A stretch of 64,000 nucleotides of DNA, from assembly GCA_015061145.1 (NCBI GenBank), contig SUXD01000010.1:1-64000 (forward strand), in the 5' to 3' direction. Shown here piece by piece: positions 1 to 7,131 of this stretch. This DNA is from Bacteroidales bacterium (GTDB lineage: Bacteria; Bacteroidota; Bacteroidia; Bacteroidales; Paludibacteraceae). Each line of letters starts with the position of its first letter. The stretch's first letter is position 1. The position numbers and the translations under genes are program-made. The notes under the pieces were generated by a model. It worked only from the letters and a program-made list of their open reading frames with translations. It was not told where the DNA came from and searched no databases.

Positions 1-315
1 GCCATTATTTCCGCCTATTGCCCGAATCTCATCGTCACTTGTGGAAAAAATGGCGTATATATTTGTACACCAACATTTTGCAGACATTACAAAACACCTT
101 CTGTAGAGGTGAAAAGTACCGTTGGCGCAGGAGATAATTTTAATGCCGGATTTATTTATGGCTTAAATAAGTACAACATTACAAAAAAAGTATTACCTTT
201 GTTGCCGGAAAACAAATGGGACGATTTAGTTCGTTGCGCAATGGCGTTTTCGAGTAATGTCTGTTGCAGTCTGGAGAATTATATCTCTCATGAGTTTGCT
301 GAGAACTTTAAATAA
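1..315 (+). CDS. PfkB-family carbohydrate/nucleoside kinase, C-terminal part
   Basis: Frame 1 is open from the first base, so this is the 3' end (104 residues) of a gene starting before the window. The visible motif TVGAGDNFNAGF carries GAGD at visible residues 42-45. This matches the PfkB/ribokinase second signature, whose Asp is the catalytic base that activates the sugar hydroxyl for phosphoryl transfer from ATP. The preceding strand (LIVTCGKNGVYI) fits the usual core of the fold. The substrate cannot be told without the N-terminal sugar-binding half. The stop codon is one base from the tRNA-Gln gene, so the two are probably cotranscribed and the tRNA cut out by RNases. Confidence 0.85.
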   Translation, partial: AIISAYCPNLIVTCGKNGVYICTPTFCRHYKTPSVEVKSTVGAGDNFNAGFIYGLNKYNITKKVLPLLPENKWDDLVRCAMAFSSNVCCSLENYISHEFAENFK

Positions 316-316
316 T

Positions 317-387
317 TGCCTCATTGTGTAATGGTAGCACAGCAGATTCTGGTTCTGTATGTCAGGGTTCGAGTCCTTGTGAGGCAA
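317..387 (+). tRNA. tRNA-Gln (anticodon CUG)
   Basis: A complete cloverleaf can be drawn. The acceptor stem is TGCCTCA (317-323) with TGAGGCA (380-386). A short D arm contains TGGTAG. The anticodon stem GCAGA (342-346)/TCTGT closes the loop TTCTGGT (347-353), with anticodon CTG at 349-351. The T arm is CAGGG-TTCGAGT-CCTTG. The CCA end is not encoded (the gene is followed by ACAAAA), as is usual in this phylum. It begins one base after the upstream kinase stop codon. Confidence 0.93.
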
Positions 388-390
388 CAA

Positions 391-421
391 AAAAAACTCC
401 GAGTTTTCTCGGAGTTTTTTT
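391..421 (+). terminator. Intrinsic terminator after tRNA-Gln
   Basis: A perfect 9-bp stem AACTCCGAG (395-403)/CTCGGAGTT (408-416) with a TTTT loop is followed by a T run. An A run precedes it, so it could also stop transcripts leaving the convergent yycJ-like gene. Confidence 0.88.
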
Positions 422-468
422 AATTCTAATCTATCTATCCAAGGTTAATGGCATTGCCATATTTTTGT

Positions 469-1254
469 TCAAAACACTACCAAGTCGCAAGGTGATGTTC
501 TAGGAAGGACAGTTATTTCTATGTTGTGCCCGCAAAGTTTTTTTGAGGTGCATTCGTAGGCGAGTTCGGGCGTGTTGCTGTGACGGCTCAAGTGGCATAA
601 GAATACATGCGTGAGCTGGTCGTTGCAGTTTTGGGCGAGAAAATTGGCGGTGTCTTCATTGCACAGATGCCCGCGTTCTCCGTCGATACGCACTTTCAGA
701 AAATCAGGATAGTTGTTCTTTTCCAGCATTTGCTGGTCGTAGTTCGATTCAATGACAAGGATGTTGGCTTTTCTGAAATAAGCGGCTTGTTCCTCTTCTA
801 TATGTCCGAGGTCGGTGGCAATCACAAAGTTTTTGTCGTTGTATCTGATGCAGTAGCCCACATTGTCGTGTCCGTCGTGTGGCACATCAAAAGCTTCCAC
901 CGTGAACTCATTCAGTTGTACGGGTTTCTTTTTCTCGATAAATGTGCGTCCGTTGTATAGTTTTCCTTTTATGGCACGGCATTGGTTTATGCCGTCGAAA
1001 ACGGCCTTTGTGGCATAAATAGGGAAGTGGAAATCGTTGCCGAAAGGCAGTATTCCTTTGATATGGTCGTAGTGGTCGTGTGTGATGAATACGCCGATAA
1101 TGTTTTCTGTTGACAGCCCGATTTCTTTCAGTCTTTTTTTCAGTACGCGCGGTCCTATGCCGGCATCAATAAGAATGCCGTGCCGGGCATTGCCAAGATA
1201 GTAGCAATTCCCGTCGCTTCCGCTGGCGAAACTGATGAAACGAAGTCTGTCCAA
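469..1254 (-). CDS. YycJ/WalJ-like metallo-beta-lactamase-fold hydrolase
   Basis: A 261-residue protein with the metal-binding motif THDHYDH (HxHxDH, residues 59-64) and an early SGSDGNCYYL segment typical of YycJ-like (COG1235) proteins. Later histidines (HDGHDN, CHLSRH) fit the other metal ligands. Family members are dinuclear-metal phosphodiesterases or nucleases; some have been linked to cell-wall or DNA-repair phenotypes, so the substrate here is open. The start is a TTG codon 12 bases after the ftsE stop; no ATG precedes the conserved FISFASGS segment in the same frame. It is the last gene of a four-gene minus-strand operon. Confidence 0.82.
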   Translation of the reverse strand: MDRLRFISFASGSDGNCYYLGNARHGILIDAGIGPRVLKKRLKEIGLSTENIIGVFITHDHYDHIKGILPFGNDFHFPIYATKAVFDGINQCRAIKGKLYNGRTFIEKKKPVQLNEFTVEAFDVPHDGHDNVGYCIRYNDKNFVIATDLGHIEEEQAAYFRKANILVIESNYDQQMLEKNNYPDFLKVRIDGERGHLCNEDTANFLAQNCNDQLTHVFLCHLSRHSNTPELAYECTSKKLCGHNIEITVLPRTSPCDLVVF

Positions 1255-1266
1255 GTGATATGGTTT

Positions 1267-1980
1267 TTATTGTTGCGTTTCGGTGGTTGTTGCTGTGTTT
1301 TTTGCAGCGGTTATTTCTTCCAATTTGTCGCTGTCGCAAGAGAGCACTCTGCCGGGGAACTTTTCGCACCAGTTCATGTTGTGTGTGGCCATGATGATGG
1401 TAGTGCCTTGCTTGTTGATGCTGTAAAGCAGTTCCATGATCTGCTGCCCTGTCACTGGGTCGAGACTGCCGGTGGGCTCGTCTGCCAGAATAATTTCCGG
1501 AGAGTTGAGCAGTGCGCGAGCAATGACGATTCGCTGCTGCTCGCCGCCCGAGAGCTCGTGAGGCATTTTGTAGCCCTTATTACCCATCCCTACTTGTTTG
1601 AGCACATTTTCAATCTGGGCTTCAATCTGGTTTTTCTGTTTCCAGCCAGTGGCTTTCAGCACAAATTCAAGATTCTTTTGTACCGAGCGGTCGGTAAGCA
1701 GTTGGAAATCTTGGAAAACAATGCCTAATTTGCGTCGCAAGAAAGGGATTTTCTTGGTTTTTATCTTGTTCAGGTTGTAGTCGAAGATAAATGCCTCTCC
1801 GTTGTTTACTGATAGTTCGGCGTAGAAAGTCTTCAGCAGCGAACTTTTGCCGCTTCCTACTTTTCCTACCAGATAGACGAACTCGCCTTTGTTTATTTCC
1901 AGATTGATGTCGCTGAAAACGATTTGCGAGTCTTGGCAGATTTCTACATTCTTATATTTTATAAGCGTGTTATTTTCCAT
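1267..1980 (-). CDS. ftsE: Cell-division ABC ATPase FtsE
   Basis: A 237-residue ABC ATP-binding subunit. Walker A is GKVGSGKS (39-46), the Q-loop is FQDFQLL (about 89-95), the signature is LSGGEQQR (143-150) and Walker B is ILADEPTG (164-171), followed by the H-loop in MATHN. FtsE works with the membrane protein FtsX at the division site to control peptidoglycan hydrolases. In Bacteroidota this type of ATPase is commonly annotated as FtsE; ftsX is not beside it here. The C-terminal tail is Thr/Ala rich and looks unstructured. It starts 18 bases after the stop of the membrane-protein gene upstream, consistent with one transcript. Another LolD-like ABC ATPase role cannot be excluded from sequence alone. 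Confidence 0.82.
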   Translation of the reverse strand: MENNTLIKYKNVEICQDSQIVFSDINLEINKGEFVYLVGKVGSGKSSLLKTFYAELSVNNGEAFIFDYNLNKIKTKKIPFLRRKLGIVFQDFQLLTDRSVQKNLEFVLKATGWKQKNQIEAQIENVLKQVGMGNKGYKMPHELSGGEQQRIVIARALLNSPEIILADEPTGSLDPVTGQQIMELLYSINKQGTTIIMATHNMNWCEKFPGRVLSCDSDKLEEITAAKNTATTTETQQ

Positions 1981-1998
1981 ATTTGATGTGTTGTTTAT

Positions 1999-2688
1999 TT
2001 ATAGAACGAAATTTTCAATAATAAAGTATAGTCCGGCTAAAATGAATATGACGGCGGTGATTTTGCGCATCCATGCTTCCAATGTGCGGATTTTGTCGTA
2101 TATCTGTCCGATGTTGGATACGCAGTAAGCCACCAGAAAAGAGATTATCATAACGGGGACTCCACCGCCCAAGGCAAATGAGGTGGGGAGTATGAACGCA
2201 TGCAGGTCGGAGACGCAAAGCGGAATGAGCATTCCAAGATAGATGAGCGTGTGCGGACAGAACGACAGAGAGAATAGCGCTCCCAGCATAAAGATGGTGA
2301 TGTATGAACGCCCTCTGTTTTGCGTTGCCATGTTTTCTATTTTGTGGTGAAACGGCAGATGAAAATGTATGATGTCGAGCATGAGAAATCCGATGATTAC
2401 CATCAGAAACCCGATGAACTTTTCGCCGTACTCCAGAATGAAATTGCCGAGTTTCAGGGAGTCGGCGCCAAAAAATACAATCAGGCTGAGCATGCCGAAC
2501 ATGGTCATTCTGCCGAGTGTGTATAGCGCCCCGCGTACAATCACTTCCCATCGTTTCTTCAAGTCGGTGCTGATATAACTGATGGCGGTGATGTTCAGTG
2601 CAAGCGGGCAAGGGTCGAATGTAGACACAATGCCAAGCAGAAACGCCGCAAATATGGGGAAGTCGGTATTACAGAGAAATTCTTCCAT
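1999..2688 (-). CDS. CcdA/DsbD-like membrane protein (ArsG-type transporter family)
   Basis: A 229-residue polytopic membrane protein with about six hydrophobic segments. The first carries STFDPCPLA, and a later helix carries LSFCPHTL. These two Pro-Cys or Cys-Pro motifs resemble the CcdA/DsbD transmembrane domain and the related family annotated as ArsG-like efflux permeases in Bacteroidota. I infer thiol-redox relay or small-molecule efflux but cannot choose between them. The ATG at 2688 forms a TAATG stop-start overlap with the upstream DUF3256 gene, so translation is probably coupled. A TTG codon nine bases further upstream is a less likely start. Confidence 0.72.
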   Translation of the reverse strand: MEEFLCNTDFPIFAAFLLGIVSTFDPCPLALNITAISYISTDLKKRWEVIVRGALYTLGRMTMFGMLSLIVFFGADSLKLGNFILEYGEKFIGFLMVIIGFLMLDIIHFHLPFHHKIENMATQNRGRSYITIFMLGALFSLSFCPHTLIYLGMLIPLCVSDLHAFILPTSFALGGGVPVMIISFLVAYCVSNIGQIYDKIRTLEAWMRKITAVIFILAGLYFIIENFVL

Positions 2689-3365
2689 TATTTCCAATAG
2701 GTGTTTTGAGGATTAAAAATATTGTTGTCCCACACAAAATCCATCGAGTTCCCTTTCAGGTAGGGCTTCAGTTCTTTGTAGAGGTCCTTGTCGAGATAAC
2801 TTTCAAAATCGTGTGTGAGTGTGATTTTATTTTCATTCTGCGCGAAATGCAATTCGTTGAAGATGATGGTTAGCTTTTCGACAAAACGGTTGGTCATTTC
2901 GCTCTTTTTTTTCTTGCTTTTCTCTGTGGCTGTCAGTGTGTCAATGTCAATAAAGTCAGCTATCGTGTTGCGTGAGAACAATTCGCTTTCTATCAGGTTT
3001 TGGTGCTCGTCGAAGAAGGTGATATGCGAGTCGCAAATGGGTGCGCAGGCGGTGAAACAAAGTCCCGTAATGAAATGGCCTTTCCCTGTAGGGAACATTT
3101 TCAGCTCGATGCTGCCAGCGTCGGATGTCTTGATGCGGAGAAAATGGTTCGTTTCGTCGTAAACTTCAAGGCGGATCCAATCGCCGAAGACGTTTTGTAT
3201 CGAATCAGCTCCCGACTCTTTGTATTTTGCGATGAGCGATTTCCGCGAAGTCGCGTCTATCCATCTCAGGTTGTCGCTGTTTAATGTGTAGAATACGGTT
3301 CCGATGTCTTGCGCAGCTGCCGAGAACCAAAGTATGGATATTATGCAGCAGATGAAATTTCTCAT
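2688..3365 (-). CDS. DUF3256-like exported protein
   Basis: A 225-residue protein with an N-terminal signal peptide (about residues 1-18, ending AAAQD). The body contains a segment LCFTACAPICDSHITFFDE with two cysteines. The overall pattern matches what I recall of the DUF3256 family of Bacteroidales, which has no assigned function. It is first in the operon with the ArsG/CcdA-like membrane protein, ftsE and the yycJ-like gene. Its cysteines next to a thiol-type membrane protein make an envelope redox link possible, but that is inference. The ATG lies about 20 bases downstream of the likely transcription start. Confidence 0.6.
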   Translation of the reverse strand: MRNFICCIISILWFSAAAQDIGTVFYTLNSDNLRWIDATSRKSLIAKYKESGADSIQNVFGDWIRLEVYDETNHFLRIKTSDAGSIELKMFPTGKGHFITGLCFTACAPICDSHITFFDEHQNLIESELFSRNTIADFIDIDTLTATEKSKKKKSEMTNRFVEKLTIIFNELHFAQNENKITLTHDFESYLDKDLYKELKPYLKGNSMDFVWDNNIFNPQNTYWK

Positions 3366-3391
3366 TTTTTTATAATGTTCAGTTCAGCGTT

Positions 3392-3399
3392 CAAAGATA
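3392..3399 (-). promoter_or_regulatory. Bacteroidota -7 element for the DUF3256-ftsE-yycJ operon
   Basis: The minus strand reads TATCTTTG, a full match to the TAnnTTTG -7 consensus. It sits 27 bases before the ATG at 3365 and right after the stop codon of the upstream gene. I see no clear TTTG -33 element. Confidence 0.55.
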
Positions 3400-3400
3400 A

Positions 3401-4504
3401 CTATAAAATGTCTTTTTTGTTTTCGTCGAGCACGAATTGTTTGTAGTACGAAATTATCAGCGTGGTGACGGGCAGTGCGATAATCATTCCTATGATGCCG
3501 AGCAAATAGCCGAAAATTGATAGCGATAGCAGAATGACGGCAGGATTCAGCCGCATCGCTTTCCCCATTATTTTAGGCGTGAGCAGCATGTCCTGTATGG
3601 CTTGGACAACGAGAAAGACCAATAAGATGAGAAAAAGCACCCATAGTATGTTCTGCTGGCACTCCGATGCTTTGATGATGGCCAGTATGATGCACGGCAG
3701 TATTCCCACCGTTTGAAGGTAGGGTACAAGGTTCAGCACTCCTAGCGTGATGCCCATCAATATGGCCGACGGCAGTCCGATAATCTTAAATCCGATGCAG
3801 AAAAGTATCCCTACAATGAAGGCGATGAGCGCTTGGCTTCGAAAATAGTTGTTCATGCTCTTTTCCACATCTTGCGCCAGATTCAGTGTAAAAGAACGGT
3901 ATTTGTTTGGAATCAGATTCTTCCATCCTTCCGAAAGGGTTTCGTAATCGAGCAGAATGAAAAACCAATAGAGGAAGATGATAAAAAAGACAAATATTCC
4001 GACTATGAATGTCCAAGTGCTTGAGACGATATTCCACATCTGCGGCGAGAATTTTTGGATGACGTTCCAAATGTGTTGCGGTTCACTTAGTTGCTCCAGT
4101 CCTAACGAAGCGATGAAGGCGTCGATGTTTTCCATCCATTGCTGAGGAATGATTTCGTTATAGTTGGTGTCGAAATACACAATCAGGTCGGTAATGATTT
4201 CTATAAGCTTCTGTATGTCGGCAATGACGCTTGGAATAATCAGCCACGACAATCCTCCGACAATGGCAGTTACCCCGAGAAGTGTCGCAAAAATGGAGAG
4301 AGAACGGAATTTGAATCGCATTTTGTGCTGCACGAATATGACTGCGGGGTACATCAGATAGGCTAACAGCCAGGCGATGAAGAAAGGCAGCAGCACGTTG
4401 CTCAAAGTTTTCAGTACAAAAAATATCACTACAAGAACGGCAATGGAGAAAAAAATCCTCATCACACGGTCGAAAGTGAATGGTTTTTCAAAATTCAGCA
4501 TCAT
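3401..4504 (-). CDS. AI-2E family (PerM/YdiK-type) membrane protein
   Basis: A 367-residue integral membrane protein with a hydrophobic N-terminus, a long central amphipathic stretch (about residues 95-170), and a C-terminal set of helices containing LGVLNLVPYLQTVG and LGIIGMIIALPVTT. This layout is that of the AI-2E transporter family (UPF0118). Members export autoinducer-2 or act as Na+/H+ antiporters; the substrate is not readable from sequence. It is transcribed alone from a well-matched promoter that overlaps the start of the divergent gene at 4579. Confidence 0.85.
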   Translation of the reverse strand: MMLNFEKPFTFDRVMRIFFSIAVLVVIFFVLKTLSNVLLPFFIAWLLAYLMYPAVIFVQHKMRFKFRSLSIFATLLGVTAIVGGLSWLIIPSVIADIQKLIEIITDLIVYFDTNYNEIIPQQWMENIDAFIASLGLEQLSEPQHIWNVIQKFSPQMWNIVSSTWTFIVGIFVFFIIFLYWFFILLDYETLSEGWKNLIPNKYRSFTLNLAQDVEKSMNNYFRSQALIAFIVGILFCIGFKIIGLPSAILMGITLGVLNLVPYLQTVGILPCIILAIIKASECQQNILWVLFLILLVFLVVQAIQDMLLTPKIMGKAMRLNPAVILLSLSIFGYLLGIIGMIIALPVTTLIISYYKQFVLDENKKDIL

Positions 4505-4556
4505 TTTAGCGTAATAAATAATATTTTTTGTAGTTTTACATGAAAATGCAGACTAA

Positions 4557-4587
4557 CAAAGGTAAAAAAAATAGATAGATGAACAAA
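4557..4587 (-). promoter_or_regulatory. Promoter of the AI-2E family gene
   Basis: On the minus strand a -33 TTTG (complement of 4584-4587) is followed after exactly 19 bases by TACCTTTG (complement of 4557-4564). Both parts match the Bacteroidota sigma-70-type consensus. The -33 element lies inside the first codons of the divergent gene at 4579, so the two genes share this control region. Confidence 0.75.
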
Positions 4588-5220
4588 AATAATATTATTG
4601 ATTTGTTGCAGAAAGAGTTGGAGGAGATGACGACTATTTTCCAGAACATGAGAGAAACAGCGAGTGTTCCCTCTGTGTTGTTCCAGCTTTCAAATTCCAA
4701 AATAGAGAACATCAAAAACCTTTTGGAAATATTGCAGGTGGAAGATGGCGTAAGCGTTGAGGCAGAAAAATCAGGTGCTTGTGGCGAGACAATGCCAGTA
4801 CAGTCTGAGACGCAATCGGTGAAAGCGGAGGAACCGCAGTCCGTTATTGAGGAAAAAACAATAGAAACGCCTGCGCCAGTCAAAGCGGCGAAAGAAAGCA
4901 AAAAAGCCATTTCGGACACTATAGCCGAGAAAAAATCGCTGAATGAGATGATGTCAGAAAATGGCAAAAACCGTTTTGACAGCACGCTGGCTAACAAAAA
5001 AATCCAGAATCTGCGTCAGGCTATCAATGTGGTGGACCGCTTTCGCTATCAGAAAGAATTGTTTGGCGGCGACTCCGAGGCAATGAACAAAGCGCTCGAC
5101 TGCATCAATGAATCACCTTCGTGGGAGTGTGCGTCTGAAATCATCGACGGTTTCGGTTGGGACGCTTCGTTGCCGATTGTCGGAGAGTTTATGGAATTGG
5201 TGAAACGAAAATTTAACTGA
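4579..5220 (+). CDS. Conserved Bacteroidota hypothetical protein
   Basis: A 213-residue soluble protein with no signal peptide. Residues 1-60 look helical; the middle (about 60-125) is Glu/Ala/Ser/Pro-rich and probably disordered. The C-terminal 90 residues form the conserved part, with LRQAINVVDRFRYQKELF, GGDSEAMNKALD and a final WDASLPIVGEFMELVKRKF helix. I recall similar proteins of unknown function in Bacteroidales with an acidic linker and a helical C-terminal domain. It sits 24 bases upstream of rsmI and probably shares its transcript. I assign no function. Confidence 0.75.
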   Translation: MNKNNIIDLLQKELEEMTTIFQNMRETASVPSVLFQLSNSKIENIKNLLEILQVEDGVSVEAEKSGACGETMPVQSETQSVKAEEPQSVIEEKTIETPAPVKAAKESKKAISDTIAEKKSLNEMMSENGKNRFDSTLANKKIQNLRQAINVVDRFRYQKELFGGDSEAMNKALDCINESPSWECASEIIDGFGWDASLPIVGEFMELVKRKFN

Positions 5221-5244
5221 CAGCAATCGTTCAAATAAAGAAAT

Positions 5245-5919
5245 ATGCCAAAACTGATAGTGGTGCCGACACCGGTCGGTAATATGGAGGATATGACATT
5301 TCGTGCAATCCGGGTGCTGAATGAGGCCGATTTGATATTGGCCGAAGATACACGCACCTCAGCCGTATTGATGAAACATTTCGACATAAAAACCAAAATG
5401 ATCGCTCATCATAAGTTCAACGAACATCAGACGGTAGGCGGAGTGGTTGAGAAAATAAAATCGGGGATGAAGGTGGCTTTGATTTCAGATGCGGGTACGC
5501 CAGCCATTTCTGATCCGGGTTTCTTGGTGGTGCGCGAATGTGTGGCAAACGGCATTGATGTGGAGTGTCTGCCGGGGGCGACTGCTTTCGTGCCAGCTCT
5601 GGTTTGCTCAGGTCTCCCTAACGACCGTTTCTGCTTCGAAGGCTTCTTGCCTCAAAAGAAAGGGCGGCAGAAGCGGTTGCTTGCTTTGCAGGACGAAACG
5701 CGCACAATGATATTCTATGAATCGCCATATAGAGTGCTGAAAGCTTTGGAGCAGTTTGTCGAAATTTTTGGTGCCGAAAGGCAAGCGAGTGTTTCGCGCG
5801 AAATTTCCAAGGTGCACGAAGATACAGTGCGTGGCACTTTGGCGGAACTCGTGGCGCATTTTTCCGAAAATCAGCCTAAGGGCGAGTTTGTAATTATTGT
5901 AGGAGGAAAAGAGGAATAA
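5245..5919 (+). CDS. rsmI: 16S rRNA (cytidine-1402-2'-O)-methyltransferase RsmI
   Basis: A 224-residue tetrapyrrole-methylase-fold enzyme. It opens with LIVVPTPVGNMEDMTFRA, then AEDTRTS (about 33-39), SDAGTPAISDPG (about 79-90) and LPGATAFVPALVCSG. This series is specific to RsmI, which uses S-adenosylmethionine to methylate the 2'-OH of C1402 in the ribosomal P site. The length equals the catalytic core; the C-terminal extension found in E. coli RsmI is absent, which is common in this phylum. The stop lies four bases from the stop of the convergent gene, with no terminator hairpin between. Confidence 0.95.
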   Translation: MPKLIVVPTPVGNMEDMTFRAIRVLNEADLILAEDTRTSAVLMKHFDIKTKMIAHHKFNEHQTVGGVVEKIKSGMKVALISDAGTPAISDPGFLVVRECVANGIDVECLPGATAFVPALVCSGLPNDRFCFEGFLPQKKGRQKRLLALQDETRTMIFYESPYRVLKALEQFVEIFGAERQASVSREISKVHEDTVRGTLAELVAHFSENQPKGEFVIIVGGKEE

Positions 5920-5923
5920 ACTT

Positions 5924-7123
5924 TTAGCGCTTACGGGTGAATGTGGATGCCACCACATGTGTGTCTTCTTCGTATGAACCCTCAGGCACATCAAAGACAA
6001 GCAGTATAAGGGTGTCTCTGCTGCTCAGTGTGGCGAAGTATTCTGCCAATTCGTAGTCGGGGTTCACCAATTGTATGCTCCAAATGTCGTTAGGGCATTC
6101 GTCGTATAGTTGCGTTTCGCTTAGCACCACATTCATCTCCCTTGTGTCTTCGCCTTGCCATATCTTGGCTTGTTTAATGCCTTTGCCAAAACGAATTTCA
6201 GACAAGTTGCTGTTTTCTTCGTCAGTTTCTGTCATTGGAATCCAGCTTCCAGTGAGCAGCTCTGGATTAAGGTATTCAGTGTTTTTAAGCGGTTTGGCGC
6301 TTCGGTAAAAGATGCATGTGTAGTTTTCGTAATTGTCATCTTTAGTTGGCGTTATTTCCAGCAATATAGTGTCTTTGTCGCAGATAGTCATGGTCAGCGT
6401 GTTGTCGTGAGTGCTGCATTCAGAGTGCGCCTGCCATGTGTTTCTGTTGTCTGAGGAGAGCGTCATATTCTGGCAGTTGAAGTAGTTGCCTTGGCAGTCG
6501 CCCCAATACAGATCGGCAAAAAGTTCAGTCTTTTTGTTTGTGTTTTGGGTGTAGATGCAGAGTGTGGCATTGGTCATGCTGCAGTCGTCACGTCTGTTGT
6601 TTTCTGTTTTTCGGCTGCTTTTCATGTACCAGTTTCCAGTCATATCGGCCACGCTGAATTCGGCTTCTTTCGGCGTGGCGCCGTCTTTCCGGACAAACAG
6701 CAGTTCGCCATCAAAATAGTCCATCTTTAAGGTGTCGCCGATGAGTTCGGCAAGAAAAATGTCGGTGCTGTCCGACAGTTTCAGTTCTCTGCCGTTCAAC
6801 TGCCATGTGTAACATCTTTTCAGGCCGCAGTATTTGTAGTTGGTGACATCGTGGCAGATGGCTATGCTGTCATTCTTGAAGAATATGTCGCACGACCACA
6901 CCTCTCCATTCAAATTGTATTCTGTTGTTTTTTCGCCGTCGTAGTGTTTGTATCTGATTGCTTCCCAAAAAGTTCCTGTCAGAACGGAGGTGTTCTTGAT
7001 AGCAACGGTGTCAATGCTTTCTTGCAGCACAACTTCCTGTGAGGCGGTTGTCGCTTTCTGGCGGTTTCCGCAACTTGCAATCAGCATTGCGCAGAGGATA
7101 ATATGACAGATTTTCTGTATCAT
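5924..7123 (-). CDS. Lipoprotein with three lipocalin-like repeats
   Basis: A 399-residue protein with a lipoprotein signal peptide; LIASC places the lipidated cysteine at residue 18. Three modules of about 115-130 residues each open with a TG-x-W type motif (LTGTFWEA near 49, MTGNWYMKS near 162, LTGSWIPMT near 291) and continue in beta strands ending in patterns such as ILLEITP. This resembles lipocalin-like domains of Bacteroidales lipoproteins. It lies 8 bases after the HIT/SpoIID fusion gene and should be on the same transcript. Ligand and role are unknown. An outer- or inner-membrane anchor facing the periplasm is expected. Confidence 0.68.
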   Translation of the reverse strand: MIQKICHIILCAMLIASCGNRQKATTASQEVVLQESIDTVAIKNTSVLTGTFWEAIRYKHYDGEKTTEYNLNGEVWSCDIFFKNDSIAICHDVTNYKYCGLKRCYTWQLNGRELKLSDSTDIFLAELIGDTLKMDYFDGELLFVRKDGATPKEAEFSVADMTGNWYMKSSRKTENNRRDDCSMTNATLCIYTQNTNKKTELFADLYWGDCQGNYFNCQNMTLSSDNRNTWQAHSECSTHDNTLTMTICDKDTILLEITPTKDDNYENYTCIFYRSAKPLKNTEYLNPELLTGSWIPMTETDEENSNLSEIRFGKGIKQAKIWQGEDTREMNVVLSETQLYDECPNDIWSIQLVNPDYELAEYFATLSSRDTLILLVFDVPEGSYEEDTHVVASTFTRKR

Positions 7124-7131
7124 GTACAGTC

